A stretch of 64,000 nt of DNA from NCBI GenBank assembly GCA_018814405.1, contig JAHIZO010000004.1:124001-188000 (forward strand), given 5' to 3'. The notes beneath the pieces are model-generated. The model was not told where the DNA came from. It worked only from the letters and a program-made list of their open reading frames with translations, and did no database searches. This document shows, piece after piece, positions 45,469 to 54,594 of the stretch. The position numbers were made by a program, and so were the translations under genes. Within the stretch, counting starts at the first letter, position 1. Each line of letters begins with the position of its first letter. This DNA comes from Gammaproteobacteria bacterium (GTDB lineage: Bacteria; Pseudomonadota; Gammaproteobacteria; Burkholderiales; Gallionellaceae).

Positions 45469-45755
45469 GGCAATCTCCTCTGCAATGAGGTGTGCAACGC
45501 GGGGGCAATGGTTTGGTTCAGTGACACGGAGATCTGCTTATCGATGCCATGCTCGCGCACTTCGAACATCGACGAGTAGGAAGCGCCTCTGGCATTCGCC
45601 TCCAGAATATCCCGCACAGGAATGCCGCGTTCTGCCAGGGCGCTCAGCGCTGTCATGGGTAAAAGCGTCTTTGCCATCACCAATACAAATGCTGGAACAG
45701 TGAAAGAAGTTTCGTACACGCCGCCAACGAACTTCTCGATCTTCACGTTTGCCAT
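45465..45755 (-). CDS. Hypothetical protein, first gene of the CAAX-protease operon
   Basis: 96 residues: MANVKIEKFVGGVYETSFTVPAFVLVMAKTLLPMTALSALAERGIPVRDILEA. Part of the middle (~17-42) is hydrophobic enough to associate with membrane. No family recognised. It overlaps the protease gene by 4 bp (ATGA) and lies directly behind the palindromic operator sites. Confidence 0.78.
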   Translation of the reverse strand: MANVKIEKFVGGVYETSFTVPAFVLVMAKTLLPMTALSALAERGIPVRDILEANARGASYSSMFEVREHGIDKQISVSLNQTIAPALHTSLQRRLP

Positions 45756-45781
45756 CTCGCTCTCCTTGCTCGATAAATAAC

Positions 45782-45841
45782 TTTAGTCGACTAAAAGATA
45801 ATCCCAATAAAGTTGCTTGTCAATAAATTTATAGTGAACTA
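45782..45841. promoter_or_regulatory. Paired palindromic operators between the CAAX operon and tetR-family gene
   Basis: TTTAGTCGACTAAA at 45782-45795 is a perfect 14-bp palindrome. TAGTGAACTA at 45832-45841 repeats the same TAGT-2-ACTA arms. The centres are 48 bp apart in an AT-rich divergent intergenic region. This is the expected arrangement for autoregulated TetR control of both transcripts. Confidence 0.65.
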
Positions 45842-45897
45842 AACTAATTTCCGTGAATAATGGAAATTCAATCAGTTAGGCGGGATGAGAGGCAACA

Positions 45898-46518
45898 ATG
45901 GCTGAATATGGCAAGCGCGCCCTCAACAAGGCGCAAACCCGGCTGGACATCCTCAATGCGAGCTATCGCATGACGGACGCGGTGAACTTCAGGGACTTGA
46001 AAGTGAAAGACATCGCACAAGCGGTCGGCATCACCGAGATGACCTTCTTCAATTATTTCGCCAAAAAAGAAGACATCCTGCGCTACATGATGGGCATCTG
46101 GACACTGGACATCTTCGCGCAGCAGCTAAGCGCACCACTGGCGGGCGAAGCCGCTATCCGCCGCGTCTTCTCCCACGCTGCTCAACAAGTAAAACAATAC
46201 CCGCGCATGATGGTGAGCTTCATCGCCTACATCGTCACCAACGAGATCAGCCCCGAGGCCGACGTGATCGAAGCGCCAGATAGATACCTACGCTATCCGG
46301 AGATGCCGGAACTCTACGAAGCCATTATCCCCAGCGGCAACGAGATACTCATGCAGCATCTCGCCGAGATCGACCCCTCGCAGGATCACATGGATACATT
46401 GCTGCAGCTCGCTTCCTGTTTCTACGGGGACGTGCTGGTGGCACATACGGCCGGGATGGATATCGAGATGCTATATACGAAAAGTCTGGATCTGATTTTG
46501 GGGCGGATTAAGGGGTGA
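45898..46518 (+). CDS. TetR-family transcriptional regulator
   Basis: 206 residues. The N-terminal helix-turn-helix (NFRDLKVKDIAQAVGITEMTFFNYFAKKEDIL, about 29-62) is typical TetR. The C-terminal ligand domain is helical and has no known ligand signature. It diverges from the CAAX-protease operon across the two palindromes, which it probably binds. Inducer unknown. Confidence 0.93.
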   Translation: MAEYGKRALNKAQTRLDILNASYRMTDAVNFRDLKVKDIAQAVGITEMTFFNYFAKKEDILRYMMGIWTLDIFAQQLSAPLAGEAAIRRVFSHAAQQVKQYPRMMVSFIAYIVTNEISPEADVIEAPDRYLRYPEMPELYEAIIPSGNEILMQHLAEIDPSQDHMDTLLQLASCFYGDVLVAHTAGMDIEMLYTKSLDLILGRIKG

Positions 46519-46564
46519 GCTTAGTGCGCCCCTATTGTTCGCCCTTTAGTTGAAGCCCCGAGAA

Positions 46565-47614
46565 TCAGACCACCCAAGCCCCGTCGCGATACACCTCCGT
46601 GTCACCGAGCATGACTGATTCAGTGATGGCGAAGACATCGACATGGAATCGCGCATCCGCGCGTTTGATGTTGGGCTTGGTGTAGCTGCCATGTTTCGCA
46701 CCCAGCGACAGATGGATGCCGCACATGCGTTCATAAGTGCCGATGTCGCTGACCATGACATCACGCGTAAAGGTGCGGTTCAGTCCGAAGCCCACTTCGC
46801 GCACCCAGATATCCCGCTCGACTGCACGTATCTGCGCCAGCACCTCGTCGAACTCCGGTGTGGAATCTATGGTGTCGGTGACACGGCCTTTGTCGACCAC
46901 CAGCGTGATCGGCTGCGCGGGTTTGTTTACGGTGAACTGCGTGTCGCCGAACACGAAGATACGCACCCGGCCATTCACCGCCTCCAGATCCAGCGATTCG
47001 GTGAACACCTCGCCGATAGGGAATTGGCCGCCGACGTTCTTCATCTCGCTGTAATCACCGATGTTCAACTTCGCAGGTTCAAAGCCGGCGGCGAACAGCA
47101 ATCGCTCGCCGCCACTATCAATATAGCCAGTCGGTGCGCTGTCGATAATGGCCTTCAAACCGCGCCCCACGCGGCGCACATAGGTCGGGTCATAAGCCAG
47201 CGCGTCGATGTAGAGCAGCGCCTCATCGCCGGGCATACGGCCCAGATGCGGATGTTCGATCACCTTGAGTGAAAGTTTGAACAGCTCCACCCGCAAGCGG
47301 AACGCATCCAGTCTGAAGCTGCTGGTTTGGATCAGCGCCACCAGATCGCCGGGCGCGAGTCGTTTGAATGCGTCGAGCACAGCCTCCGGTTCGGCCGTAT
47401 CAAAGTCGATGAAAGTCGCATCCGGCAGACAGCGCTGATAGGCCTCGGCCAGCGCCAGCGAAAGTGCGCATTGCCCATCCCAAACCACCAGCGCCGCATG
47501 TGAAGCGTCATGCTCGAAAGCGATCGTCAGAATATCGTGCACATGCTTCTGCGCGGTATCGATCGCCGAATCGGGCAAGTGTGTGAAAGGCGGTGCTGTA
47601 GGGGAGTGCGTCAT
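46565..47614 (-). CDS. M29-like (aminopeptidase T) metallopeptidase homologue
   Basis: 349 residues from ATG 47614. The C-terminal part follows the M29 pattern: GQFPIGEVFTESL (first Glu), VREVGFGLN (second Glu), GIHLSLGAKHGSY (His and Tyr) and the final ARFHVDVF with His and Asp ligands. M29 enzymes are Zn or Co aminopeptidases. The N-terminal half is divergent and the length is under the usual ~410, so catalysis is probable but not certain. No operon partner. Confidence 0.75.
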   Translation of the reverse strand: MTHSPTAPPFTHLPDSAIDTAQKHVHDILTIAFEHDASHAALVVWDGQCALSLALAEAYQRCLPDATFIDFDTAEPEAVLDAFKRLAPGDLVALIQTSSFRLDAFRLRVELFKLSLKVIEHPHLGRMPGDEALLYIDALAYDPTYVRRVGRGLKAIIDSAPTGYIDSGGERLLFAAGFEPAKLNIGDYSEMKNVGGQFPIGEVFTESLDLEAVNGRVRIFVFGDTQFTVNKPAQPITLVVDKGRVTDTIDSTPEFDEVLAQIRAVERDIWVREVGFGLNRTFTRDVMVSDIGTYERMCGIHLSLGAKHGSYTKPNIKRADARFHVDVFAITESVMLGDTEVYRDGAWVV

Positions 47615-47730
47615 TATTGGGGCGGGTAGTGGATCGACTGCCCTGCAAAGTGCATAGGGGATGGTGGGCATGTTACTACAGGGCTTGCCGAAGACTGAGG
47701 AAGTGCAGCAGCGCCGACTGAATCTGATGC

Positions 47731-47766
47731 AAAAGGGCGGCACTGCTGGCCGCAGTACCGCCCTCT
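47731..47766 (-). terminator. Terminator after the Gly/Met-rich protein gene
   Basis: Near-perfect 12-bp stem: gggcggcactgc at 47735-47746 pairs with gcagtaccgccc (one mismatch). On the minus strand a TTTT run follows. It also rules out upstream starts for the M29-like gene. Confidence 0.88.
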
Positions 47767-47798
47767 GGTGAGGCTAGGCTTGGGTGAGACTCAGCAGA

Positions 47799-48185
47799 TC
47801 AGTTACCCCCGCGCATCCCGCCGCCAGGCCCCATTCCACCACCCATGCCACCACCGGGACGCATACCGCCGGGGCCCATCATGCCGCCTGCAGGTGGCAT
47901 ATCCGGCAGCGTCACGCCGCGTTCTTTCGCACGCAGCTGCATCAGTTTGTGATGTTCGTTGCGGATCTGCTCGCGCTCTTTAACTGTCTTGGCGGCCCGC
48001 ATCTTGGCGCGATACGCGTTCCGCTCCTTCTGCGTCATCATTTGGCTGCCATAGATGCGCTCTTGATCCTGTGCTTGTGTCTGATCCTGCTTCTTGTCGC
48101 GGACCTGATCCGCTGCAAACAGCGGCCCTGCCAACACTGCCAAAGCACCGGCTAATACAGATATTGAGATGGGTCGTTTAAACAT
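47799..48185 (-). CDS. Secreted protein with Gly/Met-rich tail
   Basis: 128 residues from ATG 48185 with AAAGGAG upstream. Signal peptide (VLAGALAVLAGPLFAAD), a charged helical middle (MMTQKERNAYRAKMRAAKTVKEREQIRNEHHKLMQLRAKERG) reminiscent of small Spy/CpxP-type helical periplasmic proteins, and a tail of GGMMGPGG-like repeats. The tail could bind metal or be disordered. Monocistronic. Confidence 0.78.
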   Translation of the reverse strand: MFKRPISISVLAGALAVLAGPLFAADQVRDKKQDQTQAQDQERIYGSQMMTQKERNAYRAKMRAAKTVKEREQIRNEHHKLMQLRAKERGVTLPDMPPAGGMMGPGGMRPGGGMGGGMGPGGGMRGGN

Positions 48186-48496
48186 GATGCGCTCCTTTCC
48201 GAATGGACAAGCGGGGTGAGCACTATGCGCCGTGGTAGGTAAAGGTGCAAGGAGGGTGCAGGAAGGCTGTGGCGGGTTGATGAAGTGGCTGCTGCAATGG
48301 TGTGGGAGGGCGCTGGATTTGGATTGCAAATCGAAGCTGACCCCTTTGATTGCATTTTTTTGGGTGCGCTATGAACAGCTAAGGGGAAACCGTGGTCTGT
48401 CCCCTATTGTTCCTATTGTTCTGTTGGAAATAAATATGAACTCGTCCCCGATGCTTGCGAACTGAAAGCTGTATAGAGATGTGAGGCTTAGCAGAG
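48186..48496. repeat. Gene-free border of the AT-rich island with CCCCTATTGTTC repeats
   Basis: No gene is supported in these 311 bases. CCCCTATTGTTC at 48401-48412 is followed directly by a second TCCTATTGTTC, and the same 12-mer occurs at 46529-46540. The flanking GTGGTCTGTCCCC and GCTGACCCC words resemble the remnants often found beside REP-associated or IS200-like elements. No transposase is present. Confidence 0.4.
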
Positions 48497-50776
48497 CTAG
48501 TTAATATTATTATCTGCTATATATTTCGCAAAAAAATGAATGTGCGGAGGGAGAGAAGAATTACAGTTTATTGCGTTAAGAATCTCACTTAAATGTTCGT
48601 TGTGGAAGGTCATGCGCCCACATGCAATTGAGAGCAAAATTTCTGAAAATGCCTCACCTCCACCGGAATTAAGATTTTCTATATCAGAAAGAATATAGGA
48701 TTTCATTCGAGAACTTATTCGTTCATCGCAATTTGCATAGGCGAATTCATACCCGCGTGATGCTCTAAGTAGCGAAGCTTGAATTACACCATCATTAAAA
48801 CGATAGAAGTTTTCTGGCGAAAGAACAGCCCGCTCGTATTGCTTATAAGCCAATTTCGCTTTTCCAGAGATTCCGCCTCTAAGGCTATGAATAACAGCAG
48901 AAACTACAGCAAAAATATCAGCTTGCGATAAATGTCGAGTACCGCCGAGAGTATTTAATAAAGTGAAGTCTGATCGCACACGAAGCGGTATATTTTTGAT
49001 GTCAGGCCAGAAAAGATTTTCAGAAATCCCTGTGGTGGGTGCTTCCTTTTCTAAGAAGTCTATTCTTTTTGTTATGAGTGATGGAATTTCTAATTCCGCT
49101 AGGTCGGCCCAATATTCCATGCTACGCAGAGTCTTTAGTTCAGTTGCCCAGCTGTGACTTTTGTCATCGTCAGGTAGGTCGATATCAATTAGGCTGTAAA
49201 GACTGAATGTGCTTGGGCCATTCTCTCCAAAAGTAAGGTTCGACTTTATTCTGGCTCGTTCAGCACTAGATTTTGCGCGGAATATAGGGGAAATATAAGT
49301 TGTATTTCCTTGTGGATGATGAGCGCGCAAATCACGATTAATTGCCATTAGTTCATGAGAATCATCAATGCATGATGTAACTACTAATGCAGCGGCACCG
49401 TGAGTGGATGATGAAGTGGACCTAAATTCTTTAGAGCTTACGAGAACATTATTGGATGTTGACTGGTGTGTCTTGATATTTGCCCATGCGGAATTAGCTA
49501 GATCACTTGATAAGGGGGTATCTGCGTAGATAATTCGTTTCAGGTTGACTGGAGAGCCTCGTAATACGATGTTTTTCCACCGTTGCCCGACATTTTCAAG
49601 TAAATCAAGTGTCGGACGGTGAGCGGTGGCTTGTGTAGAGAATAGTGAATTTGCATCTAGAAAGAATTCAAGGCTTCGATCATTGATGTTTCTATAAACT
49701 TTAAAAAAGTCTATTCCTGCTAATTGATCAAAGAGTTTTTGTTTCGATTCAGTCAGGTCGGATAGTGCAATCGTAATCTCTTCAACCTTCGGCGGTTCGA
49801 ATGCGAACTGGTCTCCTTCTAAGCTCACGGGATATGACTTTTTCTGACAGTAAGGACAATTTGTTGCGCTAAAATTTTCGATGGGTTCAATACCCAACGT
49901 ATTTTCATTAGGGCGTTTAGTTAAATCACAAAGGATGTTCCCTACTTCTTGAGGTGTTTCGCCTAGATAGAACAGGGTAAATATTAATTCTTTACTAGCG
50001 CCACGTTCTATAAGTTTATTTTTTAGCCCCCCTGATGTTGTTGCAGAAGTGAGGATTAGCGTTTCATTGGGGCGATTAATGATTAACTGAGTAAGGCCAT
50101 CATATGATCGATGCGATGAAATTATGGGGAGCTTTGCTACTCCTTGCCTAAAAAATGCCTCATATGCGAGGGTCAGTGCGATATCAGAAATACCAGAGGT
50201 GTCTACGTAAATTTGGCTAATGTTCTTGCCCCAAATTTCGGACATGGTCCAGAAAGCTATTATGTAAGCAGCTTCACTTTGTTCTAGAACGTTCGCTGTT
50301 CTGAGGAATTTCCCAACGTGCTTTTGAGATGGCTTTACATAATGGAAACCTCGATGTGTTTCCATATGTCCGTTGTTTAATATAAATAGATTGGTAAGTG
50401 AATGCCGTTTATGGGAGTTTATTTCACTCTCTGGCTCTTGTATTGAGTGTCCATCTAGACACTCAATTGTATGTTTTCCGGTATTTTCATTAAATGAAAT
50501 TACCCTAGTGCTATGGCTTAAGTTGACTGTTGATAGACTTAATCTACCAAAAATGCTCGAGTTGGCTTTTTGCCAAGTTTTAACTTGATTTAAACAATCA
50601 TTGAAGCCAACAAAATGTACCGCATCAAATTGATTTCCAGTGGTCAACACTTGAGAAAGTGCACCGTCAAAAGAGTCTTCTGAAATATCAGGCCTGAGTA
50701 GATATATTGCTAATATTTTAGATGGGCGAATTGAGCTGCTTGGGAGTTCGAATGGGCGAATAGAGAAAGTATTCAT
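48497..50776 (-). CDS. Large protein of unknown function paired with a GHKL ATPase
   Basis: 759 residues; no family is recognised. Visible structure: an N-terminal alpha/beta segment; 188-275 Rossmann-like strands with a Thr/Gly loop (LILTSATTSGGLKNKL, 240-255) that recalls the PRPP loop of phosphoribosyltransferases but lacks the acidic pair; a CPYC at 307-310 (half a zinc ribbon); a second similar strand-loop at 461-475 (ALVVTSCIDDS); and a helical C-terminus (~630-759). Translation is coupled to the GHKL gene (ATGA overlap). Low GC compared with neighbours suggests recent transfer. A defence or stress role is inference. Confidence 0.8.
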   Translation of the reverse strand: MNTFSIRPFELPSSSIRPSKILAIYLLRPDISEDSFDGALSQVLTTGNQFDAVHFVGFNDCLNQVKTWQKANSSIFGRLSLSTVNLSHSTRVISFNENTGKHTIECLDGHSIQEPESEINSHKRHSLTNLFILNNGHMETHRGFHYVKPSQKHVGKFLRTANVLEQSEAAYIIAFWTMSEIWGKNISQIYVDTSGISDIALTLAYEAFFRQGVAKLPIISSHRSYDGLTQLIINRPNETLILTSATTSGGLKNKLIERGASKELIFTLFYLGETPQEVGNILCDLTKRPNENTLGIEPIENFSATNCPYCQKKSYPVSLEGDQFAFEPPKVEEITIALSDLTESKQKLFDQLAGIDFFKVYRNINDRSLEFFLDANSLFSTQATAHRPTLDLLENVGQRWKNIVLRGSPVNLKRIIYADTPLSSDLANSAWANIKTHQSTSNNVLVSSKEFRSTSSSTHGAAALVVTSCIDDSHELMAINRDLRAHHPQGNTTYISPIFRAKSSAERARIKSNLTFGENGPSTFSLYSLIDIDLPDDDKSHSWATELKTLRSMEYWADLAELEIPSLITKRIDFLEKEAPTTGISENLFWPDIKNIPLRVRSDFTLLNTLGGTRHLSQADIFAVVSAVIHSLRGGISGKAKLAYKQYERAVLSPENFYRFNDGVIQASLLRASRGYEFAYANCDERISSRMKSYILSDIENLNSGGGEAFSEILLSIACGRMTFHNEHLSEILNAINCNSSLPPHIHFFAKYIADNNIN

Positions 50777-52002
50777 AGTGCACCCAGCGGAATGACAATC
50801 GAAATTGCTGTGCCCTTAATATTGGGATAGTCACTAAGATGGGAAGTGAACTGTTTCTTCCAGTCAGTAAAACGCTCTTGAGGTGTTTCGTGCCCATCTG
50901 GATGGTGAATCATGTGCAATTTTTCCAACGACGCATATTGGCGAAAAACGTGAACTTTATTTGTTCTAATTCTTATAAATCCTTTAACTTGAATAAGCTC
51001 TTGAAGTACGCGCCATAAGCCAAATCCTCTAGTGCCAGATGTTGTTGATGAGTTGCCTTTTTTTAGGCAGTTGATAACAGCATCATATTGCTCTTGCTGT
51101 GTATGATTCTCGATTTCAGTTCCAATCCACTTGGCTGCCATGCCAGGGCCGGTATCGAAAATAGTTAGCTCAAGAAACCCTGATACATCACGTTTAGAAG
51201 GTGTCCATTTTGATTTTTTGGGCGCTGGTTTGAGAATCGAACGCAGATAATTATCTAGAGGATTGGAGTCAACGGTTTGATTCCCTAAATATTCTGAAAT
51301 CTGGCTGGATGGGTAAAATCTTGAATATATTCCACGAATTGACTCGCTAATAACTGAGCCATCGACATTCAATCGCGCATGGTCGTGTGTATTTTTAAAT
51401 AGCTCAAAAAGTATGGTTGATAAGCTGTTTGCGCGGCCTTGAATTTCCCCTCGAATCTCTGACTCGTCTGCAATAGAGTTCAATAACTTGTCCAGGAATA
51501 GTCTAAATCCATCCCAGTTAGTGACATTGCTTGAAAGCTGATCTGGATAAAGTTGGAGAGGTAAGCCATAAGATGAATATGAATCTAAACAGAGAATAAA
51601 AGCAGATTCAGAAACGGCTAGGTCAGGCCATTTATTTTGATTTTCAAAGTATTGTTTCTTAAATAGAGCAGCTGCACGACGATCAATATCTTTAAGTTTT
51701 CCTGGGGGGTGCAAGGCTATTACTGTACTTGCGGGACTTGAAGCGAGCTGCGCCCAATGTCCAGCTTGTATTGGTTGGTTTAGCGTGAAAGAACTTTTTG
51801 AAAAGCCCCACAGTGTTGATATCCACTGTATTAGGCTTGATTCAAGTAAAGGAGTTTTGCTGGCGTTGCTTAGCTCAGAGGAGCTTAGTTCTAATGAAAG
51901 TGGTTCATCTGAACTGAGTTTTATTAGAGTCTCATCAATCTCATCAAGAGAGTTTGGGAAGGAGAGAGCTTTATTACTAGTGTTGCCCGAAAAGTTTTTC
52001 AA
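50773..52002 (-). CDS. GHKL-fold ATPase of an unrecognised two-gene system
   Basis: 409 residues from a TTG at 52002, the only usual start codon in this frame after the last upstream stop; GTGAG lies 7 bases before it. A Bergerat ATP-binding fold is clear: N box ILFELFKNTHDHA (Glu200, Asn204, His208), G1 box DTGPGM (283-288) and G2 box GTRGFGLWRV (323-332). There is no phospho-acceptor His domain, no sensor domain and no transmembrane helix, so it is not a normal histidine kinase. It resembles stand-alone GHKL/HSP90-like ATPases seen in defence and stress cassettes. It begins 44 bp after the mutS stop on the same strand. Confidence 0.85.
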   Translation of the reverse strand: MKNFSGNTSNKALSFPNSLDEIDETLIKLSSDEPLSLELSSSELSNASKTPLLESSLIQWISTLWGFSKSSFTLNQPIQAGHWAQLASSPASTVIALHPPGKLKDIDRRAAALFKKQYFENQNKWPDLAVSESAFILCLDSYSSYGLPLQLYPDQLSSNVTNWDGFRLFLDKLLNSIADESEIRGEIQGRANSLSTILFELFKNTHDHARLNVDGSVISESIRGIYSRFYPSSQISEYLGNQTVDSNPLDNYLRSILKPAPKKSKWTPSKRDVSGFLELTIFDTGPGMAAKWIGTEIENHTQQEQYDAVINCLKKGNSSTTSGTRGFGLWRVLQELIQVKGFIRIRTNKVHVFRQYASLEKLHMIHHPDGHETPQERFTDWKKQFTSHLSDYPNIKGTAISIVIPLGAL

Positions 52003-52046
52003 GAATTTCTCACAATTCAGTAATGGCAGGATTAATGATTGGAAGG

Positions 52047-54590
52047 CTACACTAACTTCTTCAACTGATAAATCCTCTCCAGCGCTTCCCTAGGACTCAT
52101 CTCATCCGGCTGCAAGTCTTGCAACGCCGACACCAGCGGATGTTCTTCCGGTTCCGGCGCTTCCGGCACAGCGGCGAACAGATCACCTTGCGGGTTCTGG
52201 GCGGCGCTGTTCTGTTCCAGCTTCACTAATTGTTTCTTCGCGCTGCGGATGACGCTGCCGGGTACACCGGCGAGGGCGGCGACTTGTAGGCCGTAGCTTT
52301 GGCTGGCGGCACCTTCGTTCACAGAGTGCAGGAACACGATGCTGTGCTGGTGTTCGACGGCGGCGAGGTGGACGTTGGCGAGTTGTTTGAATTCTTCGGC
52401 CAGTCGTGTGAGTTCGAAATAGTGCGTGGCGAATAGCGTGTAGCTGCGGTTGAGTTCCAGCAGGTGGCGCGCGATGGCGTAGGCCAATGCGAGGCCGTCA
52501 AAGGTGCTGGTGCCGCGGCCGATCTCATCCACTAGCACCAAACTCTTGTCGGTGGCGTTGTGCAGGATGTTGGCGGCCTCGGTCATCTCGACCATGAAGG
52601 TGGAACGTCCGCTGGCCAGATCGTCCGATGCGCCGATGCGCGTGAAGATCTGGTCGATCTCGCCCAGCACGGCTTGCTGTGCGGGCACGAAGCAACCGAC
52701 ATGCGCGAGCAGCGCGATGATGGCGACCTGGCGCATGTAGGTGGATTTACCGCCCATGTTGGGGCCGGTGATGAGCAGCATGCTGCGCGCGTCGCCGAGC
52801 TGCGTGTCGTTCGGGGTGAAGGTGTCCACTTGCGCTTCCACCACCGGATGGCGACCTTGCTTGATGTGAATCTGCGCATCATCGCTGAACTGCGGTGCGC
52901 AGAAGTTCAGCGTGGCGGCGCGTTCGGCGAAGGTGGCGAGCACGTCCAGTTCGGCGATGGCGGCGGCGATGGTCTGCAGTTGCGGGATGCTCGGCGCGAG
53001 CGTGTCCAGCAACTGGTCGTACAGATGTTTCTCGCGCGCCAGTGCGCGGTCGTTGGCGGACAGCGCTTTGTCTTCGAATGCTTTCAGTTCCGGTGTGATG
53101 TAGCGTTCGACGTTCTTCAATGTCTGGCGGCGGCGGTAGTCGTCCGGCACCTTGTCGGCATTTGCGGTGCTGACCTCGATGTAGAAACCGTGCACGCGGT
53201 TGTATTCCACTTTCAGTTTGTCGATGCCGGTGCGTTCGCGTTCGCGCTTCTCCAAAGCCAACAGGAAGTCGCCGCAGTTGGACTGGATGCCGCGCAACTC
53301 GTCCAGCTCGGCATCGTAACCGTCGGCGATCACGCCGCCTTCGCGCAGCACGGAAGAGGGTTCTTCCTTGATGGTGTTTTGCAGCAGTTCGACCAGTGCG
53401 CTGTCGGCTTGCAGTTCATTGCTCAGTTGTTGCAAACGCGGTGCGCTGATGCCTGCTAAGGTGTTATGCAGTTCGGGCAGTTGCTTGAGCGTGTCGCGCA
53501 GGCCGGAAAGGTCACGCGGTCTTGCGCTCTTCAATGCGATCCGCGCGGTGATGCGCTCCACGTCCACGCTGGGTTTGAGTTGTTGATGCACGGCGCTGTG
53601 TTTTTCATCCAACTCGTCCACTGCATCCAGCCTTGCGCGCAACACATCGCGGTTACGTAGCGGATGGTGCAGCCAGTGCGCCAGCAAGCGGCTGCCCATG
53701 TTGGTGGCGCAGGTGTCGAGTAGCGAGAGCAGGGTCGGTGCGGGTTCGCCGCGCAGGGTCTGTGTGATCTCCAGGTTGCGGCGGGTGGCGGCGTCCATGC
53801 GCACATAGCGGTCGGCGCTGTACACCTGCGCGCCGCGGATGTGGGCGATGCTCTGACCCTGCGTGAGTTTGGCGTAACCGAGCAGGGCACCAGCGGCGCT
53901 CAAGCCGAGCGTGAATTCCTCGCAGCCGAAACCGGCTAGGTCGCGCGTGCCGAATTGTTGGCACAGTGCGCGGTGCGCGGTGTCGCGCTCGAAGTGCCAG
54001 TCGGGCAGCGATTTGTTGGCGGCGCTTTTGAATTGCGGCGCGGCCGTACTCTCGGCGAACAATATCTCGGAAGGTTGCAGGCGTTCCAGCTCGGCGGGCA
54101 GTTGCTTGGCATCCACTTCGGCCAAGGTGAATTGACCCGAGGCGAGGTTGAGCCAGGCCAGGCCGATCTCGTTCCTGTTCTGGTGCAGCGCGAGTAACAG
54201 GTTGTCGCGCTTCTCTTCCAGCAGGGCGGAGTCGGTGACGGTGCCGGGGGTGACGATGCGCACCACCTTGCGTTCGACCGGACCTTTGCTGGTGGCGGGG
54301 TCGCCGATCTGTTCGCAGATGGCGACCGATTCGCCCATCTTCACCAAGCGCGCCAGATATTGCTCAGCCGCGTGATAGGGCACGCCAGCCATCTTGATCG
54401 GTATGCCTCCCGATGCGCCGCGCTGGGTGAGCGTGATGTCGAGCAGCTTGGCGACGCGCACCGCATCGTCCATGAACAGTTCATAGAAATCGCCCATGCG
54501 ATAGAACAGCAGCTTGTCCTGATGGTCGGCCTTCAGGCCGAAGTACTGCTGCATCATGGGCGTGTGTTTTGGAGGTGCGGTGTCTTTCAT
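52047..54590 (-). CDS. mutS: DNA mismatch repair protein MutS
   Basis: 847 residues, complete. Mismatch-recognition [11 protein letters not shown] near the N-terminus, connector and lever/clamp domains, Walker [14 protein letters not shown], Walker [21 protein letters not shown] and the C-terminal dimerisation tail. It binds mismatches and starts repair with MutL. It is fifth in a minus-strand series (suhB-pit-DUF47-thioesterase-mutS), and the foreign-looking GHKL pair follows directly. Confidence 0.98.
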   Translation of the reverse strand: MKDTAPPKHTPMMQQYFGLKADHQDKLLFYRMGDFYELFMDDAVRVAKLLDITLTQRGASGGIPIKMAGVPYHAAEQYLARLVKMGESVAICEQIGDPATSKGPVERKVVRIVTPGTVTDSALLEEKRDNLLLALHQNRNEIGLAWLNLASGQFTLAEVDAKQLPAELERLQPSEILFAESTAAPQFKSAANKSLPDWHFERDTAHRALCQQFGTRDLAGFGCEEFTLGLSAAGALLGYAKLTQGQSIAHIRGAQVYSADRYVRMDAATRRNLEITQTLRGEPAPTLLSLLDTCATNMGSRLLAHWLHHPLRNRDVLRARLDAVDELDEKHSAVHQQLKPSVDVERITARIALKSARPRDLSGLRDTLKQLPELHNTLAGISAPRLQQLSNELQADSALVELLQNTIKEEPSSVLREGGVIADGYDAELDELRGIQSNCGDFLLALEKRERERTGIDKLKVEYNRVHGFYIEVSTANADKVPDDYRRRQTLKNVERYITPELKAFEDKALSANDRALAREKHLYDQLLDTLAPSIPQLQTIAAAIAELDVLATFAERAATLNFCAPQFSDDAQIHIKQGRHPVVEAQVDTFTPNDTQLGDARSMLLITGPNMGGKSTYMRQVAIIALLAHVGCFVPAQQAVLGEIDQIFTRIGASDDLASGRSTFMVEMTEAANILHNATDKSLVLVDEIGRGTSTFDGLALAYAIARHLLELNRSYTLFATHYFELTRLAEEFKQLANVHLAAVEHQHSIVFLHSVNEGAASQSYGLQVAALAGVPGSVIRSAKKQLVKLEQNSAAQNPQGDLFAAVPEAPEPEEHPLVSALQDLQPDEMSPREALERIYQLKKLV

Positions 54591-54594
54591 GCGT

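Noticed and set aside
50773-52002. Ordinary two-component histidine kinase
   Set aside because: The ATP-binding boxes are present, but there is no dimerisation His helix, no transmembrane sensor and no response regulator nearby.
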